From contig NZ_BMTN01000019.1 of the NCBI RefSeq assembly GCF_014649695.1, forward strand, positions 92,920-156,919: a DNA stretch of 64,000 nucleotides. The letters are read 5' to 3'. Position numbers and translations under genes: made by a program. The stretch comes from Streptomyces kurssanovii. Lineage in GTDB: Bacteria; Actinomycetota; Actinomycetes; Streptomycetales; Streptomycetaceae. Shown piece by piece: positions 33,907 to 42,617 of the stretch. Every line of letters starts with the position of its first letter. Within the stretch, counting starts at the first letter, position 1. Under the pieces are notes generated by a model. That model did no database searches and was not told where the DNA came from. It saw only the letters and a list, made by a program, of their open reading frames with translations.

Positions 33907-35172
33907 GTGACACCCCTGACTCCCGCGAGCGGCGCCTCCTCCGGCCACGACGGCATCTCCAGACGACGACTGCTCGGCACGGCGGGCGCGGCCGGTGCGA
34001 CCGGTCTCGTGCTGGGCGCGGCGGGCGGCGCCGCGGCGTACGCGGTGGCCGTGGAGAGCCCCACGGCGCTCTCCACGGTCGGGGCCACGGGCATCGCCTT
34101 CCACGACCGCCCGCACCAGGCGGGCATCACCGAACCACAGCAGGCGCACGGCCATCTGGCCGCCTTCGACCTCGCACCCGGCGCCGGGCGCAAGGAGGCG
34201 GCGGCGCTGATGCGGCGCTGGTCGTCCCTGGCCGCCGACCTGATGGCCGGCCGGCCCGCCGGCGACGGCGACACGGGCGTCGCGCTGGACGCGGGACCGT
34301 CCTCTCTGACCGTCACCTTCGGATTCGGCCGCTCCTTCTTCGACCGCACGGGCCTGGTGGCGCAGCGGCCGCCGGGGCTCGACCCACTGCCGGCGTTCTC
34401 CTCCGACCAGCTGGACGCGGGACGTTCCGACGGCGATCTCTGGGTACAGATCGGGGCCGACGACGCTCTCGTCGCCTTCCACGCGCTGCGCGCGATCCAG
34501 AAGGCGGCGGGTGCGGCGGCCCGGGTGCGCTGGCAGATGAGCGGCTTCAACCGCTCGCCCGGCGCGACCGCGCAGCCGATGACCGCCCGCAATCTGATGG
34601 GACAGGTCGACGGAACCGGAAACCCCAAGCCGTCGGAACCCGACTTCGAGCAGCGGCTCTTCGTGCCGTCCGGCAGTGATCAACCGTGGCTCGACGGCGG
34701 GTCGTACGCCGTGGTGCGCCGCATCCGGATGCTGCTCGACGACTGGGAGAAGCTCTCGCTCCACCAGCAGGAGCAGGTCATCGGACGGCGGAAGTCGGAC
34801 GGCGCCCCGCTGACCGGCGGCACGGAGACGACGGAGCTCGCCCTCGACGAGACCGGGCCCGACGGGAAGCTGGTGGTGCCGGAGAACGCGCACGCCCGTA
34901 TCTCGGCGCCGGAGCAGAACGGCGGAGCCGCGATGCTGCGCCGGCCCTTCTCCTTCCATGACGGGTTCGGGCCGGACGGAACCCCCGACGCCGGGCTGCT
35001 CTTCATCTGCTGGCAGGCCGACCCGCTGCGGGGCTTCGTGCCCGTGCAGCGCAAGCTGGACCGGGGCGACGCCCTCTCGGCGTTCATCCGGCACGAGGCG
35101 AGCGGACTGTTCGCCGTGCCGGCGGCACCGAAGAAGGGCGAGTACGTGGGGCAGCGGTTGCTGGAGACGTGA
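33907..35172 (+). CDS. dtpA: Tat-exported Dyp-type heme peroxidase (DtpA-like)
   Basis: A 421-residue DyP-family peroxidase. The twin-arginine signal is SRRRLLG at about residue 18, followed by an Ala/Gly-rich hydrophobic stretch, so the folded heme protein is exported. The GxxDG motif is GQVDG with Asp235, the proximal heme ligand candidate is His329 in ENAHARISA, and the distal Arg is in VQRKLDRGD. In S. lividans the equivalent DtpA works with Sco and ECuC in copper delivery to GlxA. It starts with GTG six bases after the CopCD stop, which puts it in the same operon. Confidence 0.93.
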   Translation: MTPLTPASGASSGHDGISRRRLLGTAGAAGATGLVLGAAGGAAAYAVAVESPTALSTVGATGIAFHDRPHQAGITEPQQAHGHLAAFDLAPGAGRKEAAALMRRWSSLAADLMAGRPAGDGDTGVALDAGPSSLTVTFGFGRSFFDRTGLVAQRPPGLDPLPAFSSDQLDAGRSDGDLWVQIGADDALVAFHALRAIQKAAGAAARVRWQMSGFNRSPGATAQPMTARNLMGQVDGTGNPKPSEPDFEQRLFVPSGSDQPWLDGGSYAVVRRIRMLLDDWEKLSLHQQEQVIGRRKSDGAPLTGGTETTELALDETGPDGKLVVPENAHARISAPEQNGGAAMLRRPFSFHDGFGPDGTPDAGLLFICWQADPLRGFVPVQRKLDRGDALSAFIRHEASGLFAVPAAPKKGEYVGQRLLET

Positions 35173-35204
35173 TGGGCGGTTCCGCGGCCCATTAGGGTGA
35201 CGGT

Positions 35205-36140
35205 ATGTCGGCCACGCGCTTCACATATCTCGGTCCCGAGGGCACCTTCACCGAAGCCGCCCTGCGTACTCTCCCGGAAGCCGCGACCAGGGAACTCGTC
35301 CCGATGGTCTCCGTCCCCGCCGCGCTCGACGCCGTACGGGCCGGGGAGGCGGCGGCCGCTCTCGTACCGATCGAGAACTCCGTGGAGGGCGGCGTCACGG
35401 CCACGCTCGACGAGCTGGCCTCGGGCGAGCCGCTGATGATCTACCGCGAGGTGCTGCTTCCCATCGCCTTCGCGCTGCTGGTGCGGCCTGGGACGAAGCT
35501 CTCCGAGGTGAAGACGGTGACCGGCCACCCGGTCGCACAGCCGCAGGTCCGGAACTGGCTGCGCAACAACCTTCCCGACGCGCTGTGGGAGTCTGCCGCC
35601 TCCAACGCGGACGGCGCCCGGCTGGTGCAAGAAGGCCGCTACGACGCCGCCTTCGCCGGAGAGTTCGCGGCGGCCACGTACGGGCTGGTACCCCTGGTCA
35701 GCGAGATCCACGACGCGGAGAACGCGGAGACGCGCTTCGTCCTGGTGGGGCGGCCCGCGAGGCCCTCGGCCCCGACCGGTGCCGACAAGACGTCCGTCGT
35801 CATCTGGCTGGGCGACGACCACCCCGGTGCGCTGCTGGAACTGCTCCAGGAGTTCGCGGTGCGCGGCGTCAACCTGATGCTGATCCAGTCCCGGCCGACG
35901 GGCGCCGGCATCGGCAACTACTGCTTCGCGGTGGACGCGGAAGGGCATATCGCGGACCGGCGGGTGGGCGAGGCCTTGATGGGGCTGAAGCGGATCTGTC
36001 CCAAGGTGCGCTTCCTCGGTTCCTATCCGAGGGCCGGTGTGACGGCGGACGACGTACGGCCGCTGCGTGCCGGAACTTCGGACGTGGAATTCACGGCCGC
36101 GTCCGACTGGCTGGCGCGCTGCCAGGACGGCCGGGCCTGA
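35205..36140 (+). CDS. pheA: Prephenate dehydratase
   Basis: A 311-residue single-function enzyme converting prephenate to phenylpyruvate for phenylalanine synthesis. The PDT domain spans residues 1-185, with YLGPEGTFTEAAL, VPIENSVEGGV and the catalytic region NAETRFVLVG. A C-terminal ACT domain (about 200-280) has the LIQSRPTG element that binds phenylalanine for feedback inhibition. No chorismate mutase is fused. The ATG at 35205 lies at the end of a short promoter-like region after dtpA. It is cytoplasmic. Confidence 0.96.
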   Translation: MSATRFTYLGPEGTFTEAALRTLPEAATRELVPMVSVPAALDAVRAGEAAAALVPIENSVEGGVTATLDELASGEPLMIYREVLLPIAFALLVRPGTKLSEVKTVTGHPVAQPQVRNWLRNNLPDALWESAASNADGARLVQEGRYDAAFAGEFAAATYGLVPLVSEIHDAENAETRFVLVGRPARPSAPTGADKTSVVIWLGDDHPGALLELLQEFAVRGVNLMLIQSRPTGAGIGNYCFAVDAEGHIADRRVGEALMGLKRICPKVRFLGSYPRAGVTADDVRPLRAGTSDVEFTAASDWLARCQDGRA

Positions 36141-36183
36141 GGCGTCCTGCCCTGGGGCGGCTGGTCCTACCTGCAGATTTTCG

Positions 36184-36493
36184 TTGTCCACAGAACTTTT
36201 CCACAGGCACGCTTCTCGACCTGGGGACAAGTCGACAACAGAACGCCACAGGGTCGACAAATCGGCCCACCCGCACACTTCCGTCCACAGAGCGACAGGT
36301 CGGCCCCGGTCACCCAATTCCATTGATCAACTCTTTGGAGCGAGGAATTCCCACCCGAATGAGTGCGCGAGGCCGGTTTGAGATGGGAATTCCCGGCCCT
36401 GCGGACGGCCAGCGGAATGATCACTTCCGTAATCCACAGATCATGCACACAGGCTGTGGATAACTTTACGCACCGGCGCATCCCTGTGGACAA
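36184..36493. promoter_or_regulatory. Cluster of DnaA boxes upstream of serS
   Basis: The 566-bp gap between pheA and serS, unusually AT-rich for this window, holds several 9-mers of the DnaA-box type: TTGTCCACA at 36184 (+), TTTTCCACA at 36197 (+), TTGTCCCCA at 36222 (-), TAATCCACA at 36430 (+), TTATCCACA at 36455 (-) and TTGTCCACA at 36485 (-), plus a weaker CCGTCCACA at 36281 (+). Streptomyces is known to carry high-affinity DnaA-box clusters outside oriC that titrate DnaA. This one may be such a site. It could also affect serS transcription. Confidence 0.7.
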
Positions 36494-36706
36494 GCCCCTC
36501 CAGGCGCGGCCGCCGGGGAGAGTCCGGCCAAAGCGGGAAGCGCCACCGTGCACCCTTTCGGCGAAAGAGCCTCGATTGTTTGACGCTGCCTGATTTGTTG
36601 TGCCGCACCTTTATTGATTCCGGCCAACTTGCCACAATCCGGGCAAAGCGACACGCACTTAGATATCGGGTGGGGTGGGGCGAGTCGGCACCGGTAGCCT
36701 GGTGGG

Positions 36707-37984
36707 GTGATTGACCTTCGCCTGCTCCGTGAGGACCCTGACCGTGTCCGCGCCTCCCAGCGCGCCCGTGGAGAGGACGTCGGCCTCGTCGACGCCCTGC
36801 TCTCCGCCGACGAGCGGCGAAGGTCCTCGGGCCTCCGCTTCGACGAGCTGCGCTCCGAGCAGAAGTCGCTCGGCAAGCTGATCCCCAAGGCCACGCCGGA
36901 CGAGCGCGCCGAACTGCTCAAGAAGGCCGAGCAGCTCAAGAGCGACGTCAAGGCCGCTGAGGCCGAGCAGAACGACGCCGAGGAAGAGACCCGCCGGCTG
37001 CTGCTGCAGCTCGGCAACCTCGTCCACGAAGACGTCCCGGTCGGCGGCGAGGAGGACTTCGTCGTCCTCGAGACGCACGGCACGATCCGCGACTTCGGCG
37101 CGGAGGGCTTCACCCCCAAGGATCACCTCGAACTCGGCGAGGCGCTCGGCGCCATCGACGTCGAGCGCGGCGCCAAGGTGTCCGGCTCGCGCTTCTACTA
37201 CCTCACCGGTGTCGGCGCGCTTCTCGAGCTCGCCCTCGTCAACGCGGCGATCGCGCAGGCCACGGAGGCCGGCTTCATCCCGATGCTCACACCCGCGCTG
37301 GTCCGCCCGCGCGCCATGGAGGGCACCGGGTTCCTCGGCCAGGCCTCGGAGAACGTGTACCACCTGGAGAAGGACGACTACTACCTGGTCGGCACGTCCG
37401 AAGTACCGCTCGCCGCGTACCACATGGACGAGATCCTCGACGCCGACAAGCTGCCGCTGCGGTACGCGGGCTTCTCGCCCTGCTTCCGCCGGGAGGCCGG
37501 CACGTACGGCAAGGACACCCGCGGCATCTTCCGCGTCCACCAGTTCGACAAGGTCGAGATGTTCTCCTACGTCGCGCCGGAGGACGCGGAGGCCGAGCAC
37601 AAGCGGCTGCTGGACTGGGAGAAGCAGTGGCTGACCGCTCTGGAGCTGCCGTTCCAGGTGATCGACGTGGCCACCGGTGACCTCGGCGCGTCCGCGTCGC
37701 GCAAGTTCGACTGCGAGGCGTGGATCCCGACGCAGGGCAAGTACCGCGAGCTGACCTCCGCCTCGAACTGCGACGGCTTCCAGGCGCGCCGCCTGTCCGT
37801 GCGTATGCGCGAAGGCAAGAAGGTGCAGCCGCTGGCGACGCTGAACGGAACGCTGTGCGCCGTGCCGCGCACCATCGTGGCGATCCTCGAGAACCACCAG
37901 CTGGCCGACGGTTCCGTGCGGGTTCCCGAGGTGCTGCGCCCGTATCTGGGTGGACGCGAACTGCTGGAGCCGATCTCCAAGTGA
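36707..37984 (+). CDS. serS: Seryl-tRNA synthetase
   Basis: A 425-residue class II aminoacyl-tRNA synthetase. The N-terminal coiled-coil arm (residues 1-110, with [22 protein letters not shown]) binds the tRNA-Ser variable arm. Motif 2 is [21 protein letters not shown] and motif 3 is [30 protein letters not shown] lies in the serine pocket region. It begins with GTG at 36707 and overlaps the following HAD gene in GTGA. Its two substrate tRNAs in this window are at 5838 and 18064. It is cytoplasmic and essential. Confidence 0.97.
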   Translation: MIDLRLLREDPDRVRASQRARGEDVGLVDALLSADERRRSSGLRFDELRSEQKSLGKLIPKATPDERAELLKKAEQLKSDVKAAEAEQNDAEEETRRLLLQLGNLVHEDVPVGGEEDFVVLETHGTIRDFGAEGFTPKDHLELGEALGAIDVERGAKVSGSRFYYLTGVGALLELALVNAAIAQATEAGFIPMLTPALVRPRAMEGTGFLGQASENVYHLEKDDYYLVGTSEVPLAAYHMDEILDADKLPLRYAGFSPCFRREAGTYGKDTRGIFRVHQFDKVEMFSYVAPEDAEAEHKRLLDWEKQWLTALELPFQVIDVATGDLGASASRKFDCEAWIPTQGKYRELTSASNCDGFQARRLSVRMREGKKVQPLATLNGTLCAVPRTIVAILENHQLADGSVRVPEVLRPYLGGRELLEPISK

Positions 37985-38793
37985 GCCCCGCCCCCTTCCC
38001 GTACAAGCTCGTCGCCACCGACCTCGACGGAACGCTGCTGCGCGGCGACGACACGGTCTCGCAGCGCACGCGCGACGCGCTCGCCGCTGTCACGGAGGCG
38101 GGCGCCGCGCACATCATCGTCACCGGTCGTTCGGTGCCGTGGACGCGGCACATCCTCGACGACCTGGGGTACGACGGTCTGGCGGTCTGCGGGCAGGGGG
38201 CGCAGGTCTACCACGCTGGCGAGCACCGGCTGCTGACCTCCGTGACGCTCGACCGGCAGCTGGCCGGGCTCGCCCTGTCCAAGATCGAGGCCGAGGTGGG
38301 GCCACTGCTGCTCGCCGCGAGCCGCGACGGACTCGAGGGCGACGTGCTGGTCGGCTCCGGTTACCGGGTGCTCGAGGGCCCGCTTCCGTACGTGCCCATG
38401 CACGACCCCGCCGACCTGTGGGCAGCACCGCTGAACAAGGTCTACATACAGCACCCGACGCTCGGCGACGACGAACTGGCGAAGGCGGCCAGGGAGACGG
38501 TCGGGAACCTGGTGGACGTGGTCATGGCCGGCGCGGGCGTCGTGGAGATCCTTCCGCTGGGACTGAGCAAGGCCACCGGCCTGTCGCTGGCCGCCCGGCG
38601 GCTGGGACTGCGGGCGGCGGACACCATCGCCTTCGGTGACATGCCGAACGACATCCCGATGTTCGGCTGGGCTGCGCACGGCGTGGCGATGGCGAACGCG
38701 CACGACGAACTGAAGGCCGTGGCCCACGAGATCACCGCGTCGAACGACAACGACGGCATCGCGGTGGTGCTGGAGCACCTGCTCGCCGGCTGA
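37981..38793 (+). CDS. HAD-superfamily (Cof-type) phosphatase
   Basis: A 270-residue haloacid-dehalogenase phosphohydrolase of the Cof (HAD-IIB) type. Motif I is [11 protein letters not shown] (nucleophile Asp), motif II is VTGRS, and motif IV is [11 protein letters not shown] near residue 220. The C2B cap sits between. Substrates in the class are sugar or nucleotide phosphates; this one is unknown. The GTG at 37981 overlaps the serS stop, so the two are co-translated. A second protein of the same type is encoded at 48446-49312. Confidence 0.93.
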   Translation: MSPAPFPYKLVATDLDGTLLRGDDTVSQRTRDALAAVTEAGAAHIIVTGRSVPWTRHILDDLGYDGLAVCGQGAQVYHAGEHRLLTSVTLDRQLAGLALSKIEAEVGPLLLAASRDGLEGDVLVGSGYRVLEGPLPYVPMHDPADLWAAPLNKVYIQHPTLGDDELAKAARETVGNLVDVVMAGAGVVEILPLGLSKATGLSLAARRLGLRAADTIAFGDMPNDIPMFGWAAHGVAMANAHDELKAVAHEITASNDNDGIAVVLEHLLAG

Positions 38794-38803
38794 GTGTCCG
38801 GGA

Positions 38804-38845
38804 GGGGGCGGCCCGCGCGGATGCGCGCTCGAAGCGGCCGCCCCC
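38804..38845. terminator. Terminator-like nested hairpin after the HAD gene
   Basis: GGGGGCGGCC pairs perfectly with GGCCGCCCCC across a 22-nt loop that itself can fold (CGCGC with GCGCG). It begins 11 bases after the HAD stop. The rest of the gap to 39048 holds a possible 22-codon minus-strand frame that I do not accept as a gene. Confidence 0.6.
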
Positions 38846-39048
38846 TGGGCGGCCGCCCGGCGGCCGTGCGGAGTGTGATGACTACTCCGCGGCCTGCCGG
38901 GTGCCGCCGCGACGGGAGCACGACGGACTCGGGCTCGAACCCTCGGTCATCGCCGCGCTCCTCTCCCGGTCGGTGGCGCCGATCGCGCAGATGTGCTGTC
39001 CCGGCCCCACAACTGTGCCGGGCGGGTCGGTCCGGCGCCACCGATTAA

Positions 39049-39741
39049 TCAGCGGTGCCTGCGGCGGCGAAGATCCCGCAACTGATGGGCGAAGTCGTCC
39101 ATTCTGGCGTCCATCCTGGCCATGTCGTCGGACAGCTCGCACAGCCGGTTGCTCATTGCGGCGACGACCCGGTTGGTGGCGTCGAGCCGGTGGTCGAGGC
39201 GGTCGAGCCGCTCCGACATCCGGTGGAGCACCGGACCCAGTTCCTGCAGGGCCGTGCCCACGCCGGCGAGGCAGTGCTCGACGGCGGTGACACGCCGGTC
39301 GAGGGAGGCGTAGCCCTCACGCAGGGACTCCTCGGCGTCGAGGAGGTGCGTGCGGACGCGGCGGGCGATGTCACTGTCGCGCAGCAGCATCGCGATGTTG
39401 AGCACCGTCCGGCGGGTGAAGAGGGTGAGGCTGGAGCGGCGCTGTGGATAACTTTTCGCTCCGGCCGCGGATGAGAGTGACATCTTGTCACTCTGATATT
39501 CGCGCAGGTCAGAGCCACGCAGCACCTGCATTCCGTTCTCTGCGAGCTCCTCGCGGTGTCGTGACGTCACCTGCCTGATGACCTCTGTGGATACTTCGAA
39601 GTAGCGCGCGACGCCCTCTGTGGACACATGAATGCTGTCGGGCAGCAGGGCAAGAGCCTTCACCTTGTCCAGCGCCTCGACCCGCCCCGCGTGCTCGACG
39701 CGCATCGCGCGCGACTCGAGCAGGGCAATTTCCGTCGGCAT
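39049..39741 (-). CDS. Unknown protein with antirepressor-like middle and long coiled-coil tail
   Basis: A 230-residue protein starting at ATG 39741, after GGAAGG. Residues about 20-90 (LPDSIHVSTEGVARYFEVSTEVIRQVTSRHREEL) look like a DNA-binding or phage-antirepressor type N-terminal domain, in which VARYFEVSTEVIRQV could be a helix-turn-helix. Residues about 105-150 (LTLFTRRTVLNIAMLLRDSDIARRVR) are again reminiscent of phage Rha/Bro-type regulators. The last 80 residues have heptad spacing with many Arg, Asp and Leu and should form a coiled coil. I cannot name the family. The gene itself carries three DnaA-box-like 9-mers, with a fourth just upstream. Confidence 0.65.
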   Translation of the reverse strand: MPTEIALLESRAMRVEHAGRVEALDKVKALALLPDSIHVSTEGVARYFEVSTEVIRQVTSRHREELAENGMQVLRGSDLREYQSDKMSLSSAAGAKSYPQRRSSLTLFTRRTVLNIAMLLRDSDIARRVRTHLLDAEESLREGYASLDRRVTAVEHCLAGVGTALQELGPVLHRMSERLDRLDHRLDATNRVVAAMSNRLCELSDDMARMDARMDDFAHQLRDLRRRRHR

Positions 39742-39929
39742 GGGAATGCCTTCCGTTCGTGAAACCGTCAGGGACAGCCCTCTCCCCGGGCCCAGGAGCG
39801 GAGGTCGGCTCACGGTGCATCCCACTCAATGACCGGCCCGGGCGAGAACGTCGCCCCGGCACCGGCAATCCCCGACTTCACGAACCCTCGACGTCACGAA
39901 CTCCAGTTGCCTCCACGCACGGTGGACAA
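39443..39929 (-). promoter_or_regulatory. DnaA-box-like 9-mers within and upstream of the antirepressor-like gene
   Basis: On the minus strand, TTATCCACA (39443-39451), GTATCCACA (39586-39594), GTGTCCACA (39619-39627) and TTGTCCACC (39921-39929) all lie in the same orientation within 490 bp. One is a perfect E. coli-type box and three have one mismatch to a consensus. Three fall inside the coding sequence. Confidence 0.45.
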
Positions 39930-39960
39930 CGAGCCGATAACCGTACAGTTACGCGATATG

Positions 39961-39993
39961 CCTCGGCCCCTGCCGGAAGGGCAGGGGCCGAGG
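39961..39993 (-). terminator. Terminator of the ABC exporter operon
   Basis: A perfect 14-bp stem (CCTCGGCCCCTGCC and complement) with a GGAAG loop lies 17 bases beyond the stop of the last ABC permease gene. Confidence 0.8.
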
Positions 39994-40010
39994 CCGGGAC
40001 CGATCGCGGC

Positions 40011-40739
40011 TCACTCCTCGCCGGCGAGCTTGAGCACCCGCAGTTTCTGGCCCGCGTACCAGGTCGCGGCCACCGTGACGCCCGCCAGCAGCGCCACCGC
40101 CGCGGGCAGGCCCACGTCGGAGCCGATCAGCCCTTCGCCGCCGATCTTCTCGGCGAGCGCCAGCGACCACTGCTGGACGCTCAGCGTGCGGGCGCCGGGC
40201 ACCAGGCTGCCGAAGAGCGTCTCCCACACCAGGGCGTAGACGAGGCCGATGACCACCGCGTGCCGGCTGACCGTGCCGAGCAGCAGGAAGAGCGCGCTGT
40301 ACGCGATCGACGCCACCAGAGCCGCCACGGTGTAGGCGATGGCCACCTGCTGGCCGTTGCCGTTCAGGATGTAACCGGCGATGAACGTGGGCACCGCGGA
40401 GAAGGCCATCGTGACGGCGATCGCGACAATGAGCTTGGTGAAGATGATCGTCGGCCGCTTCACCGGCTTGGCGAGCAGATAGACGATCGAGCCGTCGTCG
40501 ATCTCGGGGCCGATCGATCCCGTGCCGGCGATGACACCGATCAGGGGCACCATCGTGGCGATGGCGAACCCGCCGAGGACATCGGCGGCGACCTGGTCGT
40601 CCGCCCCGTTGAAGCCCCGTACGGCGGCCGCGATCAGCAGCAGCAGTCCGGGGAGCACGAACAGGATCGCGGCTCGGCGCCTGCCGAGGACGGCCCGATA
40701 GGTGAGCCGGGCGACTGTGGGGTTGTACATGTCCGTCAC
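40011..40739 (-). CDS. ABC transporter permease (ABC-2 type)
   Basis: A 242-residue membrane protein with about six hydrophobic helices (for example AAILFVLPGLLLLIAAAVRG, GGFAIATMVPLIGVIAGTGS, IIFTKLIVAIAVTMAFS and VALLAGVTVAATWYAGQ). It is the last gene of a four-gene operon on the minus strand. The ATP-binding gene directly upstream ends 8 bp before its GTG start at 40739; an ATG at 40730 is an alternative with more normal spacing from AGGAG. The SIGPEIDDGSIVYLLAKPV loop is typical of ABC-2 exporters. The substrate is unknown. Confidence 0.88.
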   Translation of the reverse strand: MTDMYNPTVARLTYRAVLGRRRAAILFVLPGLLLLIAAAVRGFNGADDQVAADVLGGFAIATMVPLIGVIAGTGSIGPEIDDGSIVYLLAKPVKRPTIIFTKLIVAIAVTMAFSAVPTFIAGYILNGNGQQVAIAYTVAALVASIAYSALFLLLGTVSRHAVVIGLVYALVWETLFGSLVPGARTLSVQQWSLALAEKIGGEGLIGSDVGLPAAVALLAGVTVAATWYAGQKLRVLKLAGEE

Positions 40740-40747
40740 AGCTCCTT

Positions 40748-41659
40748 TCAGGCCGCTACGAGGTAGGAGAAGACCGACTCGAGGGACTCGTCCGAGGGCG
40801 AGACCGTCAGCAGCCGGATGGAGTGCTCGCGGGCGACCTTCGGAAGGAGCTCGGTGAACCGGCCGAAGTCGACTGCCTGGATGCGCAGCGCGCCCTCGGC
40901 CAGGTCGACCTCGATCCCCGCGGTCGACGGATCGGCGATCAGGGCGGCGGCGAGCGCCCGGTCGTCGCTGGAGCGCACCAGGTAGCGGTGCGGCCGGTCG
41001 GTCATCAGCCTGCGGATACGGCGGAAATCACCGCTGGCCGCGTGGCGTCCGGCGACGATCACCTCGATGTGCGAGGCGAGTTGCTCCACCTCCTCCAGGA
41101 TGTGCGAGGAGAACAGGACCGTGCGGCCCTCGGCCCCCATCCGTCGCAGGAGATCCATCAGCTGCATCCGCTGGCGCGGGTCCATGCCGTTGAACGGTTC
41201 GTCGAGCAGCAGCACCGACGGGTCGTGCACCAGGGCGGAAGCCATCTTCACCCGCTGGCGCATGCCCTTGCTGTACGTGGAGACCTTGCGGTCCTGCGCG
41301 TACTCCATCTCGACCGTCGCGAGAGCCCTTTGGGCCTCCTTCGCGCCCAGGCCGTGCAGTTCGGCGTTGGCGACCACGAATTCGCGGCCGGTGAGGAAGT
41401 CGTACATCGCCTCCCGCTCCGGGACGACCCCGATCTGCCGGTACACGGACTCGTTGCGCCAGATCTGGGCCCCGTCGAGGGTGACGGTGCCGTTCGAGGG
41501 GGCGAGGAAGCCGCCCATCATGTTGATGAGGGTGGACTTCCCCGCGCCGTTGGGGCCGAGGAGGCCGGTGACGCCGGGGCCGATGGTCATCGTCACGTCG
41601 TTGACGGCGACGACGTTGCCGAACCACCGCGAGGTGTTGTCGATGCGAAGAGTGCTCAT
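40748..41659 (-). CDS. ABC transporter ATP-binding protein
   Basis: A 303-residue ATPase subunit. Walker A is GPNGAGKST (about residue 37), the signature is YSKGMRQRVKMA rather than a strict LSGGQ, Walker B is VLLLDEPFNGMDP, and the switch His is in LFSSHILEEVE. The C-terminal part after residue 215 is the regulatory extension typical of drug- or antibiotic-export ATPases. The partner is the permease that follows. The operon contains a second, related ATPase-permease pair, so the exporter may be a heteromeric assembly or two exporters. Confidence 0.93.
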   Translation of the reverse strand: MSTLRIDNTSRWFGNVVAVNDVTMTIGPGVTGLLGPNGAGKSTLINMMGGFLAPSNGTVTLDGAQIWRNESVYRQIGVVPEREAMYDFLTGREFVVANAELHGLGAKEAQRALATVEMEYAQDRKVSTYSKGMRQRVKMASALVHDPSVLLLDEPFNGMDPRQRMQLMDLLRRMGAEGRTVLFSSHILEEVEQLASHIEVIVAGRHAASGDFRRIRRLMTDRPHRYLVRSSDDRALAAALIADPSTAGIEVDLAEGALRIQAVDFGRFTELLPKVAREHSIRLLTVSPSDESLESVFSYLVAA

Positions 41660-41708
41660 GGGCGCAGCGCATTCCTAGGAAGGGTGGTGGCGGGCGTCGG
41701 TTCCGGGC

Positions 41709-42617
41709 TCACAGCCCGACCTTTCGGTAGCGGCGCATGAGGACGCCGTACGAACCGGCGATGAGCGCGAGGACGACGAGCAGATAGACGACTCCGACGC
41801 CGGCGCCGGGTCCCTCGCCGCCGGGGAAGGCGGAGGTCGCGCCGAGGAAGGCGGTCTGCAGCCCGTCGATGAGCGTGACCGGTGAGAACAGGCCCAGCCA
41901 CTGGATCACTCCGGCGGAGCCCGTCTCCCAGGCGATGGCCTGGACGGTGGAGACCGCGCCGTAGGTGATGGTGAGCGTCGCGATCACGGCGGCGACGCCG
42001 AAGCCGCGGCGGGGGGTGAACGCGGCGAGCACGAGCCCGATCCCGCCGAAGAGGACGGAGAGCACAGCCACGGAGACCAGTCCCTGCGCGAAGCCCTTCG
42101 TCTGGTCGGCGAAGTCGAACTTCGCCAGCAGCGCGCCCGCGTAGAGGATCACCAGCGGTGCGGCGGTGAGCACGAAGACGGCGGAGGCCATGGCCGCGAA
42201 CTTGGCGAGGACGTAGTCGACGCGTTCGATCGGCCGTGAGAAGTACAGCGGCACGGACTTGAAACGCAGATCGCGGGAGACGGACTGGGGTGCCTGCGAG
42301 GCGAGGAACAGCGCGATCAGGGCCTGCATGATGATCGCATAACGCGTGTACTTCAGCGGCAGGTCGGTCATATTGGGGGTGGCGACGGCCACGGCCACGA
42401 TGATCGCCGCGACCATGCACATGATGCCGAGCAGGATCATCGGCAGCACCTTGGACTTGGCCGAGCGGCCGAGACCGAAGGCGCCGCGCAGCGACTGCGA
42501 GTAGAGGGAGCGGCGCGCGTAGGCGCGGCCGAGGCGGGGGCCGTCGTAGTTGCGGTATCCGATGTTGTGGATCCGCGTCGTACCGGGGACCTGGCCGCCC
42601 TGGGTCTGGGTGCTCAT
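41709..42617 (-). CDS. ABC transporter permease (ABC-2 type)
   Basis: A 302-residue membrane protein with an N-terminal cytoplasmic segment of about 65 residues (IHNIGYRNYDGPRLGRAYARR, a pattern typical of actinobacterial ABC-2 permeases) and about six helices. The start of this gene shares one base with the stop of the preceding ATPase gene (TGATG), which means coupled translation. An in-loop segment QAPQSVSRDLRFKSVPLYFSRP resembles the conserved region of Nat/ABC-2 permeases. The substrate is unknown. Confidence 0.88.
   Translation of the reverse strand: MSTQTQGGQVPGTTRIHNIGYRNYDGPRLGRAYARRSLYSQSLRGAFGLGRSAKSKVLPMILLGIMCMVAAIIVAVAVATPNMTDLPLKYTRYAIIMQALIALFLASQAPQSVSRDLRFKSVPLYFSRPIERVDYVLAKFAAMASAVFVLTAAPLVILYAGALLAKFDFADQTKGFAQGLVSVAVLSVLFGGIGLVLAAFTPRRGFGVAAVIATLTITYGAVSTVQAIAWETGSAGVIQWLGLFSPVTLIDGLQTAFLGATSAFPGGEGPGAGVGVVYLLVVLALIAGSYGVLMRRYRKVGL

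Noticed and set aside
38882-38950. A 22-codon minus-strand frame starting MTEGSSPSPSC, with AGGAG upstream
   Set aside because: Too short to support without conservation; the ribosome site may be chance. It remains only a possible small peptide.
38925-38950. T-arm-like sequence (GAGGGTTCGAGC context) suggesting a tRNA
   Set aside because: No T-stem pairing of five bases and no anticodon arm can be built.
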